Assembly (NCBI RefSeq): GCF_015223055.1
Contig: NZ_JADFBX010000004.1
Span: 496,001 to 560,000, forward strand
Direction: 5' to 3'
Length of the DNA stretch: 64,000 nucleotides
From: Pedobacter sp. MC2016-24
GTDB lineage: Bacteria > Bacteroidota > Bacteroidia > Sphingobacteriales > Sphingobacteriaceae
Under the pieces are notes generated by a model. It saw only the letters and a list, made by a program, of their open reading frames with translations, was not told where the DNA came from and searched no databases. The translations under genes and the position numbers were made by a program. Below are positions 32,521 through 42,535 of the stretch, piece after piece (within the stretch, counting starts at the first letter, position 1; each line of letters starts with the position of its first letter).

Positions 32521-34719
32521 ATGAACGTAAAATTCTGTATGTACTTTTCCCGATTTTTATGTGCGGGAATCTGGTTGTCCGTCAGTAGTTCTTTATATGC
32601 CCAGGTTAAACCATCTAATCTGGATCATGTTGACCCTACGATCGGAGGTGTGGGCCTGATCCTGGAGCCTGCACGCCCCTTGGCGCATTTGCCAAACAGC
32701 ATGCTGAGGATGCATCCCTTAAAAAAGGACCAGCTGGATGACCAGGTTGCTGGATTTCCGCTTTCGGTCATTTCACATCGTATAGGTGCTGCATTTCTAT
32801 TTCTTCCTTTATATGAAGCGCAAACTGCAAAGGATGCGGGGATAACCATTCACCATGAAGTGACCAAACCTTACTTTTATGAGCTGACCGATGAAAGATT
32901 TTACAATACGGTATCCTTTTCTCCTGCTGCCAGAAGTGGCTTTTTTGAACTGAAAAATGCCAGCCAATCCCGGAAGTTTCGCTTCAGCTTATCCGTGATG
33001 AACGCAAACGGAAAAATTGAACGCATCGGGACGAACGATCTGGCAGGAACGGAAGATTATAATGGGATGAAAGTTTACTTTTTTGCAAAAACAAATGGAA
33101 AAATAAGTCAATTCCAACAGGAAACAATTGCCGGAAAATCAGCGGTTGTCGCCAGCCTGGAAACTGAGTCTGCAAGCTTCTCGTTTAAATATGGTATCTC
33201 GCTGATCAGCATTGACCAGGCCAGGCAAAACCTGGAAAAAGAAATCGGCGAAGATACGTTTGAAACCGTAAAAGCCAAAGCGCGTTCGGCCTGGGAAAAG
33301 GCGTTGAACCTCATTCAGGTTTCAGGAGGCACCGAGGCTCAGAAACGTACTTTTTTTACAGCTTTGTACCGTACCTACGAAAGAATGGTTGATGTCAATG
33401 AATATGGTCATTATTATAGTGCTTATGATCACCAGGTTCATTCCTCAGCCGGTGCTTTTTTTGTCGACAACTGGATATGGGACAGCTATATTGCTTTGCA
33501 GCCATTAACCATGATTCTGGATCCCGATAAGGACCAGGCCATGATCAGATCCTATATTACCATGTATCAGCAAAGTGGCTGGATGCCTTCATTTGCGGTT
33601 ACGTTCGGCGATTGGCCCGCTATGATTGGAAATCACGCGGCAGTATGGATGGCCGATTCCTGGAACAAAGGACAACGTAATTTTGATCTCAGATCTGCTT
33701 ACGAGGGTTTGAGAAAGAATGCACTGGAAGCGACCTTGTTGCCCTGGAGAAATGGACCTGCCAGTTCACTGGATTCATTTTACAATAAAAATGGCTACAT
33801 GCCAGCGCTTGCAGCCGGACAAAAAGAAACTGTCAAAGTAGTAGATGACGTTTGGGAAAAGCGGCAGGCTGTATCGGTCACCCTGGAAAACAGTTATAGC
33901 GACTGGTGTATCGCACAACTGGCCGGTCCTGCAGGTTATCCCGATGATCAATCTCTGTTCCTGAAAAGGGCTGCCTTTTACCGGAATGTTTTCAGAACAG
34001 AAAAAGGGATGGTCTGGCCAAAAGATCAAGCGGGGAATTGGATTGAACCTTATGATCCAAAACTTTCCGGCCGGGAGTATTTTACGGAGAACAATGCTTA
34101 CATCTACAATTGGCATGTCAAGCATGATCTGAACAGTTTATTTGACTTGATGGGCGGACGTAAAAATGCCGAAGCCAAGCTGGATCAGTTGTTTCGCGAA
34201 GATCTCAGTCTGCCCAAATGGAAGTTCTGGGCCAATCAGCCCGATGCATCCGGACTGGTCGGTCAGTTTGTGATGGGCAATGAACCCGGATTACATATCC
34301 CTTATTTGTACAATTATCTTGGAAGTCCCTGGAAAACGCAAAAGCGGATCCGGATGCTGATGGATACCTGGTTTAGGGCTGATGTTTTCGGTATGCCTGG
34401 TGATGAGGATGGGGGAGCCATGTCTGCATTTGTGGTATTCTCCATGATGGGTTTCTTCCAGGTTACACCAGGTGTCCCTGTTTACACGATTGGAAGTCCG
34501 TCGTTCGAAAGCATCAGTATCCAGCTGCCCAACGGAAAAAAATTCAGCATCCTGGCTAAAAATAATTCAAAAGACAAGGTCTATATCCAGCAGGCTAAAA
34601 TGAATGGCCAGCTGCTAACCGAACCCATGTTTACGCACGATCAGCTCGCAAATGGAGGTACTCTTGAGCTTCTGATGGGCGATAAGCCCAATAAACAATG
34701 GGGTGTCAGGCAAAATTAA
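32521..34719 (+). CDS. GH92 family glycoside hydrolase (alpha-mannosidase-like), divergent subgroup
   Basis: A 732-residue exported enzyme. The signal peptide ends near SSLYAQ (about 28). GH92 hallmarks: N-terminal VDPTIGG, then LAHLPNSMLRMHP typical of a divergent subgroup, FVDNWIWDSYIALQP, the likely acid residue E523 in YFTENNAYIYNW, GNEPGLHIPYLYNYLGSPWK, and GDEDGGAMSAFVVFSMMGFF in place of the usual GNDDCGQMSAW. GH92 members are calcium-dependent, inverting exo-alpha-mannosidases. The altered GDEDGG keeps acidic residues, so activity is possible but specificity may differ. It is the first gene of the locus, 78 bases after the promoter, and probably acts in the periplasm. Confidence 0.88.
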   Translation: MNVKFCMYFSRFLCAGIWLSVSSSLYAQVKPSNLDHVDPTIGGVGLILEPARPLAHLPNSMLRMHPLKKDQLDDQVAGFPLSVISHRIGAAFLFLPLYEAQTAKDAGITIHHEVTKPYFYELTDERFYNTVSFSPAARSGFFELKNASQSRKFRFSLSVMNANGKIERIGTNDLAGTEDYNGMKVYFFAKTNGKISQFQQETIAGKSAVVASLETESASFSFKYGISLISIDQARQNLEKEIGEDTFETVKAKARSAWEKALNLIQVSGGTEAQKRTFFTALYRTYERMVDVNEYGHYYSAYDHQVHSSAGAFFVDNWIWDSYIALQPLTMILDPDKDQAMIRSYITMYQQSGWMPSFAVTFGDWPAMIGNHAAVWMADSWNKGQRNFDLRSAYEGLRKNALEATLLPWRNGPASSLDSFYNKNGYMPALAAGQKETVKVVDDVWEKRQAVSVTLENSYSDWCIAQLAGPAGYPDDQSLFLKRAAFYRNVFRTEKGMVWPKDQAGNWIEPYDPKLSGREYFTENNAYIYNWHVKHDLNSLFDLMGGRKNAEAKLDQLFREDLSLPKWKFWANQPDASGLVGQFVMGNEPGLHIPYLYNYLGSPWKTQKRIRMLMDTWFRADVFGMPGDEDGGAMSAFVVFSMMGFFQVTPGVPVYTIGSPSFESISIQLPNGKKFSILAKNNSKDKVYIQQAKMNGQLLTEPMFTHDQLANGGTLELLMGDKPNKQWGVRQN

Positions 34720-34770
34720 ACTTCCCCAGTTACAGCATAGTGTTTATCAAGCAATAGCAACCAGCAAATT

Positions 34771-37700
34771 ATGAATGTCATATTAACTAAAAGAAAAGTG
34801 CAGGTATGTAACTTTTCCCTGAAGATCTTTGTGCTCTTTTTTGGGATGGTTTTTACAACTGCAACCAAGGGATTCTCTGCAATGGAGTTAATCCGCCCAC
34901 CAAAGGAAATCAGAGGTCGGGTAGTCGACCGGCAGGGCAAACCTATTGAAGGAGTCTCTGTCACAATTTTTGGTACAAAAACCGGAAGTAGTACCAACAG
35001 CAAAGGGCAGTTTGTTTTAAGTGTACCTGATGGTGCCGAGCCAATGCTGGTGTTCTCCTATGTAGGATATCAGACCCGGAATTTCAAACTTTCTGGTCAG
35101 AATAACCTCAACGTGACCCTGGAAATTGATGAGTCCGGACTGGATGAGGTGGTTGTAGTTGGCTATGGTACCCAGAAAAAACTAACCATTACCGGGGCAA
35201 TTTCTACTGTCGGATCAGAAGACCTGGTGCGGTCGCCCAACGCCAGCGTAGCCAATACACTTGCGGGCAGGGTTACCGGTTTCAGCAGTGTTCAGTTTTC
35301 CGGAAGACCTGGTGGTGATGATCCGATAGGCTTTGTTCGGGGGCTCGGGTCGCTCAGCTCCGATGCTTCTGCACCTTTAACCCTGGTAGATGGGGTTGAA
35401 CGTCCCTATACACAGCTTGATCCCAATGAGATTGAGTCGGTGTCGGTCTTAAAGGATGCATCTGCAACGGCAGTTTTTGGGGTAAGGGGTGCCAATGGAG
35501 TGATCATTGTCACCACCAAAAGAGGTACAGAAGGGGCGCCTAAAATCAGTTTCACCAGTTCTGCCGGTTTTCAGAAAGCCTCAAGGCTACCTGAATTTGT
35601 AGACAGTTACACACATGCGCTGATGTATACAGAAGCGCAGTTAAACGACAATCCGAATGCCGTGCTGAAGTTTACGCCGGAAGCAACTGAGGCATTCAGG
35701 ACAAATTCCGACCCGATCATTTATCCCAATACCAATTGGATGGAATATATACTTAAGCCATCTGCTTTTCAGTCCCAGCAAAACATCAACCTGTCGGGCG
35801 GTACCAAAGCGGTTAAATATTTTGTGTCGCTGGGTTATCTGAAACAGGATGGCCTCTTCAGGATTTTTGATCAGCCTGACAACACCAATTATGGATACAG
35901 ACGTTATAATTACCGCGCCAATCTGGATATCGATGTCACCAATACCACCAGGTTATCCCTTACTACAGGTGGCAGGAGTGAGATCCGTGATGAACCACTT
36001 ACAGAAGAGCCGCAATTTAGCATCTGGCGTAACATTTATTTTTCCCAACCTTACCGGGGGATCGGTATTGTCAATGGCAGACACATCCAAAGTGACCCCC
36101 GGTATGTATCAGGTGAGTTGCGGGATGCACTTAACGGTTATTACGGACGGGGCTTCCAGCATGCGGCCACCAATCCGCTCAATATTGACCTGAACCTGAA
36201 TCAGAAACTTGATGTTTTGACAAAAGGACTTGAGTTCAGGATCAAGGGCGCATACAATGGAACTTATGCTTTTACCAAAACCAGAACCTCCAGCAAGGCT
36301 GTTTACAGGGCAAATTACCTGCATGATCTGGATCCTACTGCACCGGATGATAAGACCATTGTGTACAAAAAAATAGGAGAAGATGGCATCCTCGGGTATA
36401 GTGAATCGTTCTCGAAAGCGAGGGACTGGTATTTTGAAACCGCCTTCGCTTACAACCGTACCTTTTCATCACATACTTTGAGCGGACTTTTGCTTTACAA
36501 TCAGAGTAAAACCTTTTATCCTTCATCCTATGTGGATATTCCAAGAGGTTATGTTGGTTTGGTTGGAAGGATTACCTACGACTATAAATCAAAGTATTTG
36601 CTGGACATGAACATGGGCTATAACGGTTCCGAAAACTTTGCACCTGGCCGACGCTTTGGCTGGTTTCCAGCAGTGTCTGCGGGTTGGGTAATGTCAGAAG
36701 AAAAGTTCATGAAAGACCATCTTTCTTTTATCGAATACCTGAAAATCAGGGGTTCTTACGGCGTGGTTGGAAACGACAGGATGGGCAGCAGCAGATTCCT
36801 TTATCTTCCGGATAGTTATTTTACCAATGCTGGCGGCTATAGTTTTGGGGTAAATGTGCCTGAAAATCAAATCGGTGCTGCTGAGGGTAAAGTAGGTAAT
36901 CCATTGGTTACCTGGGAGAAATCAAGGAAAAAGAACATTGGTTTTGAACTGAATATGTTTAAAGGAAAAATTGGGATCGTTGCCGATTATTTCACAGAAC
37001 ACCGGGATAAAATCCTCACCACCAGACAAGCCGTTCCGGGCATTCTGGCCATTGACCTTCCTGCCGTTAACATTGGCGTAGTCGACAATAAAGGTTATGA
37101 ATTACAGCTCAAATGGCGCGATAAAATCGGTCAGGTTGGCTACATGATCAGTCCCAACGTATCCTTTGCCCGCAACAAAATCATTGATATGGATGAGATT
37201 CCGCAGAACGAAGCTTACCTGTTGCGCACAGGGAATCGTGTAAACCAGCCTTTTGGTTATATTTTTGACGGGTTCTGGACCGAAAGTGATGTGGCGAATA
37301 AGGCCGCTTTCCCCAATGCAAATTACGATGCAAAACCTGGCGATCTGAGGTATAAGGACCTGAACGGAGATGGCGTGATCAATATTGATGACCAACGGCC
37401 GATCGGATTTCCTGAATACCCGGAATATACTTTCGGTTTAACTTTACAAGCCCAATACAAAGGTTTTGATATCAATATGCTTTGGACCGGGGCAACACAT
37501 GTTTCCAGGGCATTCCAAGGCTCTTTCCAGATACCTTTTGGTCCTACACAGGCATTCGGGCTCATGAAATACATGGCCGACGGTCGGTGGACGCCTGAAA
37601 GGGCAGCTGATGCCACTTATCCAAGGATGTCCTTTCTGGGCGTAGAAAACAACACCAAATACAGCGACTTCTGGTTACGGGATGCTTCTTACCTCAGGTT

Positions 37701-37911
37701 AAAAAACATGGAGCTGGGTTACCGCTTTGATGCCACTAACATCCGATTTTTGAAAAAGGCAGGTATTTCGAGCCTGCGCATCTATGCCAATGGCTATGAT
37801 CTGTTGACTTTTGATAAACTGAAGGTGATAGATCCGGAATCATTGCCAAATGAAAACGCCCAGTACCCCTTAATGAAAATATACAACTTCGGTTTTAACG
37901 TCACCTTTTAA
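34771..37911 (+). CDS. SusC/RagA-family TonB-dependent outer-membrane transporter (first)
   Basis: A 1046-residue outer-membrane protein. After an N-terminal signal (hydrophobic FVLFFGMVFTTATKGFSA), residues about 47-118 form a carboxypeptidase-regulatory-like domain (IRGRVVDRQGKPIEGVSVTI). The SusC motif DEVVVVGYGTQKKLTITGAI is at about 125-144. The plug domain contains LVDGVERPYTQLDPNEIESV and VSVLKDASATAVFGVRGANG. The C-terminal beta-barrel ends FGFNVTF, with a terminal aromatic as usual. It imports glycan fragments in partnership with the SusD-like lipoprotein 23 bases downstream. Confidence 0.93.
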   Translation: MNVILTKRKVQVCNFSLKIFVLFFGMVFTTATKGFSAMELIRPPKEIRGRVVDRQGKPIEGVSVTIFGTKTGSSTNSKGQFVLSVPDGAEPMLVFSYVGYQTRNFKLSGQNNLNVTLEIDESGLDEVVVVGYGTQKKLTITGAISTVGSEDLVRSPNASVANTLAGRVTGFSSVQFSGRPGGDDPIGFVRGLGSLSSDASAPLTLVDGVERPYTQLDPNEIESVSVLKDASATAVFGVRGANGVIIVTTKRGTEGAPKISFTSSAGFQKASRLPEFVDSYTHALMYTEAQLNDNPNAVLKFTPEATEAFRTNSDPIIYPNTNWMEYILKPSAFQSQQNINLSGGTKAVKYFVSLGYLKQDGLFRIFDQPDNTNYGYRRYNYRANLDIDVTNTTRLSLTTGGRSEIRDEPLTEEPQFSIWRNIYFSQPYRGIGIVNGRHIQSDPRYVSGELRDALNGYYGRGFQHAATNPLNIDLNLNQKLDVLTKGLEFRIKGAYNGTYAFTKTRTSSKAVYRANYLHDLDPTAPDDKTIVYKKIGEDGILGYSESFSKARDWYFETAFAYNRTFSSHTLSGLLLYNQSKTFYPSSYVDIPRGYVGLVGRITYDYKSKYLLDMNMGYNGSENFAPGRRFGWFPAVSAGWVMSEEKFMKDHLSFIEYLKIRGSYGVVGNDRMGSSRFLYLPDSYFTNAGGYSFGVNVPENQIGAAEGKVGNPLVTWEKSRKKNIGFELNMFKGKIGIVADYFTEHRDKILTTRQAVPGILAIDLPAVNIGVVDNKGYELQLKWRDKIGQVGYMISPNVSFARNKIIDMDEIPQNEAYLLRTGNRVNQPFGYIFDGFWTESDVANKAAFPNANYDAKPGDLRYKDLNGDGVINIDDQRPIGFPEYPEYTFGLTLQAQYKGFDINMLWTGATHVSRAFQGSFQIPFGPTQAFGLMKYMADGRWTPERAADATYPRMSFLGVENNTKYSDFWLRDASYLRLKNMELGYRFDATNIRFLKKAGISSLRIYANGYDLLTFDKLKVIDPESLPNENAQYPLMKIYNFGFNVTF

Positions 37912-37934
37912 CAAGAGCTTAAACATAGCGGATT

Positions 37935-39677
37935 ATGAAAAATATGATAATTGCGGTTTTACTATTGGCCCTGATGGCCACAGGCTGTAAAAAAATAGGA
38001 AATGATTTTTTAGAAAAACCACCAAGTGTCGACGTCACAAAAGATACCATATTTTCCAATGTAGTTTATGCCAAGCGTTTTCTGACCGGCGCTTATGCCA
38101 CGCTGCACTATGGCTGGATTTATGATTTCTCTCCAAAGGGTTTTGGTATGGACGCCGATATCTTAGAATCGCTTACCGATATCGGGCAAACCTACCGTAC
38201 AGATGGTGCAGCCTACCGGATCTACTACTCGGGGCAATACAGCGCCGCAACGGAAAATAATCCAACCAATACCAAGTACAGTTTCCTGGCTGAAGACAGT
38301 TGGGTCGGGATCAGAAAAGCCTATATTTTTATGGAGAATATAGACCGGGTTCCCGATGCCAGTGCGCTCGAGAAAAAGACATTGAAAGCAGAAGCAAAGA
38401 TGATCGTTGCCATGCATTATTGTGATATGTACCGTCACTTTGGCGGACTTCCCTGGATAGACCACGCCATTGGCGTGAATGAAAGGTCAGACTATCCCAG
38501 GTTGACCAGCCTGGCTACTTTAAATGCCATTGTAAAATTAATTGACGAGGCAACGCCTGATTTGCCCTGGACAATTACCGACCTGAGTAATGAGGACGGG
38601 CGGTTTACCCAGGCTTCGGCATTGGGATTGAAATCCCGGATCCTGCTTTTTGGGGCAAGTCCGCTTTTCAACAACGCAACGCCCTATCTGGATGGTGAAG
38701 CTTCTCAAAAACAACTGACCTGGCATGGAAATTATGACGCCAACCTCTGGAAGCGGGCTGCTGATGCAGCGGCAGAACTGATTCAGAAAGTAGAGACACA
38801 GCCAGGTTACCGGGTCATTAAAACCGGAAACCCCAGACAGGATTTCCAGGATTCCTATTACAAAAGAGGGAACGGAGAAATCCTGATCTCTACCAGGATC
38901 AGGTATAAAAATGAAGGTGATTACGATTACCTGGGGATGTTCATACTTCGGATTCATGGCATCGGTTGCCCGACCCAGGAATATGTAAACATGTTTTCAA
39001 CGGCTGCAGGTGTGCCAATTTCCGATCCGGCTTCTGGTTATAGTGCTGCGAATCCTTATAAAAACAGGGACCCCCGATTGTATGAAACGGTACTGGTCAA
39101 TGACGATAGCTATGCCGGACGTACCGCCCAGTTGTGGGTAGGGGGAATAGAACGCCTGTCGTTGGGGCAGCAGCAAGCCGCTACAGGTTATGGTGTCAGA
39201 AAATTCCTGCTGGATAATGTAAGCGCCTATGGCGCAGTGATCCAGTTCCCATACCTCCGGTTAACCGAAATCTACCTGTCTTACGCCGAAGCGGCAAATG
39301 AATTGAACAATGGGCCAACTACTGAGGCTTACCGCTGTGTAAACCTGGTGCGGAACCGCGTTGGCCTACGCGATCTGCCCGCCGGTTTAAGTAAATCAGA
39401 TTTCCGCGAGGCCATTCTGACGGAACGTGCCTGCGAGTTTGGTTATGAAGAAGTACGCTGGTTTGATCTGATCAGGTGGAAAAGGGCCAGTGATTTCACG
39501 AAAACACTGCATGGCCTGAACACCTTTAAAAATCCAGACAATACCTTCCGGTACGAACTATTCGAGCTGCCTCCGCGTGCATGGCAAAAGACTTTTTCAC
39601 CGAAATGGTACCTGAGTGCCCTTCCTCCAAACGAAGTGAACAAAGGATATGGTCTGATTCAAAATCCAGGATGGTAA
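37935..39677 (+). CDS. SusD/RagB-family glycan-binding lipoprotein (first)
   Basis: A 580-residue surface lipoprotein. The signal is MIIAVLLLALMATGC with lipobox Cys near residue 18. TPR-like helices follow, and the conserved C-terminal SusD part includes RLTEIYLSYAEAANELNNGP, NLVRNRVGLRDLP, FREAILTERACEFGYEEVRW and FDLIRWKR. SusD proteins cap the SusC channel and bind the polysaccharide. It is paired with the preceding SusC. The large number of aromatic residues in the middle is typical of ligand sites; specificity cannot be read directly. Confidence 0.92.
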   Translation: MKNMIIAVLLLALMATGCKKIGNDFLEKPPSVDVTKDTIFSNVVYAKRFLTGAYATLHYGWIYDFSPKGFGMDADILESLTDIGQTYRTDGAAYRIYYSGQYSAATENNPTNTKYSFLAEDSWVGIRKAYIFMENIDRVPDASALEKKTLKAEAKMIVAMHYCDMYRHFGGLPWIDHAIGVNERSDYPRLTSLATLNAIVKLIDEATPDLPWTITDLSNEDGRFTQASALGLKSRILLFGASPLFNNATPYLDGEASQKQLTWHGNYDANLWKRAADAAAELIQKVETQPGYRVIKTGNPRQDFQDSYYKRGNGEILISTRIRYKNEGDYDYLGMFILRIHGIGCPTQEYVNMFSTAAGVPISDPASGYSAANPYKNRDPRLYETVLVNDDSYAGRTAQLWVGGIERLSLGQQQAATGYGVRKFLLDNVSAYGAVIQFPYLRLTEIYLSYAEAANELNNGPTTEAYRCVNLVRNRVGLRDLPAGLSKSDFREAILTERACEFGYEEVRWFDLIRWKRASDFTKTLHGLNTFKNPDNTFRYELFELPPRAWQKTFSPKWYLSALPPNEVNKGYGLIQNPGW

Positions 39678-39715
39678 TGCAGATGGTTTTACAAACTCAA
39701 CTAAAAATCTTTAAC

Positions 39716-42517
39716 ATGACAAAGGAATATATCAAGGCCATTTACGTGTTGCTATTGCTCACACCGCTTAGCTATACAGGCTTTGCCCAGCAGCTGGCTA
39801 AAACAAAACCAGCGGATACCACCAGGCAGACGGAACTGGTTCCCCTTGGATTTGGCATCATGCGCAATCGCAGCGAAATTACTTCAGCGGTAGGCCTTGC
39901 CAATGCCGCTGACCTGGAAAAAAGAATGGCCATCAATCCCGCAAATGCCCTGTTTGGGTTAATCCCCGGGTTGGCAGTGATGCAAAAAGGGGGCGCAAGC
40001 TGGGAGAACGATCCACAAATGCTCATCAGAGGTGCAGGTACGTTCAGGGATGCCTCCATGCTCATCCTGGTGGATGGTTATGAGCGGCCAATTGCTTCAC
40101 TGTCCCTCGGGGAAATTGAAAGCGTAGTGGTGCTGAAAGATGCGGCAGCATTGGCCGTTTACGGTACCAGGGGGGCAAATGGCGTCTTGCTGATTACCAC
40201 CAAACGTGGCGAAACCGGCCGCAATAAAGTGGAACTGAATTACGAACATGGGATTACACAGGCCAGCCGATTGCCGAAGTTTTTAGATGCATACGGCTAC
40301 GCCCAGGCGATGAATCAGGCCCGGGCCAATGACGGTCTGAGTCCGTTATATACGCAACAGGCACTGGATGCCTATCAGTCGGGTTCTTCTCCATTCTTTT
40401 TTCCCAATGTGAACTGGCAGGAGGAATCGCTCCGTGACCATGGAACAACGAATAATCTTCGCGCCACTTTCCAGGGCAAAACAAATGCAGTGCGTTATTT
40501 CACCCTGTTGAATTACCAGAACGACGAAGGCTTATTGAAACCCGTAAATGAGAACGAAGGTTACAGTACCCAGTTGAAATATGGCAAATTTAATTTCCGC
40601 TCTAATGTGGATGTAAACATCACCAAAACCACCCTTTTTAAAGTTGGCTTAAGCGGAAACCTGCGGGAGACCAATACACCGGGTAATTCCGTTTCCAGTT
40701 TGATACGGGCAATTTACAACACGCCCGCCAATGCCTTTCCGGTAAAAACATACAACCATATTTTTGGTGGTACCCCCAATTTCACCAGTAATCCTGTCGG
40801 ACAGATTTCTGCTATGGGTTATCAGAATACACAGATCCGGGAGTTGCTGGCCGATGCCAGTCTGGAACAAAAATTAGATGTGATCTTACCCGGTTTATCG
40901 GTAGCGGGTGCTGTAGCGTACGACAATTCCGCCACTTATGCAGAGGGGAAATTGAAACAATATAAATATCAGTCGCTTTCTTTGATCAATGGTCCGGGCG
41001 GTAAGTTAGATTCTGTGGCAACGACTTATCGCAGCGACAGTGAACTGGCTTATTTCAGTAACCTGTCGAACCAGTGGAGCCATGCTACGGTGCAGGCCAA
41101 GTTAAAATACGAAAAAAGCTGGGCCGGCCAGTCGCTGGACGCCATGCTCTTATACCAGCAGGACAAACTGATCCGTAACGGACAATCCAATACCTATATC
41201 CATCAATTGCTTTCCGGTGTGCTCCATTATGCCAAAAACAGGAAGTACTTTGCCGATCTGGTTATTGCGTACAGCGGCACCAATGTATTGCCAAAAAACA
41301 ACCGTTTTGGTGTATTTCCCGCGCTGTCACTTGGCTGGAATATATCTGAAGAAAAATGGTTCAACACAGGCTTTTTTAACAATTTAAAACTCCGGGCTTC
41401 CTCGGGGCTGACCGGCAACGACCTCGTTCCGCAAAACCTTTCTGAAGTACAGTTTAATGGAACGCTGCCTTATTATTTTACAGCAAATAACACCAGTTCC
41501 GTAGGTTGGCAGGAAGGTCGTGTTCCTTCGGGAAATGTAACCTATGAAACTGCAATCAAACACAACCTGGGGATAGATGCAACCATGTTGGGGATGTTTG
41601 ATCTGAATCTGGATCTTTTCTATGACCATCGGAAAAATATCCTTGTGGAGTCTGATGGCTTGGTATCCAGTGTTCTTGGTGCAGCTAAACCACTTTTAAG
41701 TGAAGGGGTGGTCAACAATAAAGGAATGGAGGCCGGCTTGAAATTTTATCAGAACAAGCGTGCGCTGAGTTATTATGTAGGTGCACAGTTTGCTTATTCA
41801 CGCAATAAGATCATCGCTATGGCTGAGGCTTTTCAACCTTACAGTTATTTATCCAAAACCGGCAGGAGCATTGGGCAGAGCTTTGGCCTGGAAGCCATAG
41901 GTTTCTTTAAAGATGCTGCAGATATCGCAAATAGCCCATTGCAAACATTTTCTGCAGTAAAACCTGGAGATATCAAGTATAAGGACCAGAATGGCGATGG
42001 CATCATCAACACCAATGATGAAAAGGCATTGAATTACAATACCGTTAATCCGGAAATCTATTATTCCGCATCTCTTGGACTTCAGTACAAAGGATTTGGA
42101 TTAGATGCCATATTCCAGGGGATCGCCAATAAATCTATTTACCTCAACACCAGGAGTATTTTCTGGCCGCTTTCCGGGAACAACAACATTTCAGAATTTT
42201 CGGCCAACAGCTGGACTCCTGCTACAGCGGCCACAGCAACATTACCGCGCCTGTCTACCTTGGGCAATGAGAACAATTACCGTTCAAACAGCATCTGGAT
42301 GGCTGATGCTTCATATTTTAAACTGAGGTCACTGATGGTCTATTATAAAGTCCCACAAAAGTTCAGTTCCAGGCTAAAACTGTCCAGTGCCAAAATTATC
42401 CTGAGAGGGATGGATTTATTTACCATAGACAAGATTGACGTTGTGGACCCTGAGGCCATCGGTGCAGTTTATCCGATCTATTCCACGTACAGTGTGGGTT
42501 TACAAATTGGTTTTTAA
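39716..42517 (+). CDS. SusC/RagA-family TonB-dependent transporter (second), without N-terminal extension domain
   Basis: A 933-residue outer-membrane transporter. Signal peptide ends FAQ (about 24). Unlike the first SusC there is no carboxypeptidase-regulatory-like domain: a 35-residue linker leads straight into the plug (about 60-175) with LEKRMAINPANALFGLIPGL, MLILVDGYERPIASLSLGEI and VVVLKDAAALAVYGTRGANG. The barrel ends YSVGLQIGF. An upstream extension of the frame to 39581 lies inside the SusD gene, so the ATG at 39716 is chosen. The second SusC/SusD pair suggests either two sizes of the same glycan or two related glycans. Confidence 0.9.
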   Translation: MTKEYIKAIYVLLLLTPLSYTGFAQQLAKTKPADTTRQTELVPLGFGIMRNRSEITSAVGLANAADLEKRMAINPANALFGLIPGLAVMQKGGASWENDPQMLIRGAGTFRDASMLILVDGYERPIASLSLGEIESVVVLKDAAALAVYGTRGANGVLLITTKRGETGRNKVELNYEHGITQASRLPKFLDAYGYAQAMNQARANDGLSPLYTQQALDAYQSGSSPFFFPNVNWQEESLRDHGTTNNLRATFQGKTNAVRYFTLLNYQNDEGLLKPVNENEGYSTQLKYGKFNFRSNVDVNITKTTLFKVGLSGNLRETNTPGNSVSSLIRAIYNTPANAFPVKTYNHIFGGTPNFTSNPVGQISAMGYQNTQIRELLADASLEQKLDVILPGLSVAGAVAYDNSATYAEGKLKQYKYQSLSLINGPGGKLDSVATTYRSDSELAYFSNLSNQWSHATVQAKLKYEKSWAGQSLDAMLLYQQDKLIRNGQSNTYIHQLLSGVLHYAKNRKYFADLVIAYSGTNVLPKNNRFGVFPALSLGWNISEEKWFNTGFFNNLKLRASSGLTGNDLVPQNLSEVQFNGTLPYYFTANNTSSVGWQEGRVPSGNVTYETAIKHNLGIDATMLGMFDLNLDLFYDHRKNILVESDGLVSSVLGAAKPLLSEGVVNNKGMEAGLKFYQNKRALSYYVGAQFAYSRNKIIAMAEAFQPYSYLSKTGRSIGQSFGLEAIGFFKDAADIANSPLQTFSAVKPGDIKYKDQNGDGIINTNDEKALNYNTVNPEIYYSASLGLQYKGFGLDAIFQGIANKSIYLNTRSIFWPLSGNNNISEFSANSWTPATAATATLPRLSTLGNENNYRSNSIWMADASYFKLRSLMVYYKVPQKFSSRLKLSSAKIILRGMDLFTIDKIDVVDPEAIGAVYPIYSTYSVGLQIGF

Positions 42518-42535
42518 GCTATTAAAAAGATTGTT

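Noticed and set aside
39581..39715. Upstream extension of the second SusC frame
   Set aside because: It overlaps the SusD coding sequence and has no signal peptide; the ATG at 39716 starts a good one.
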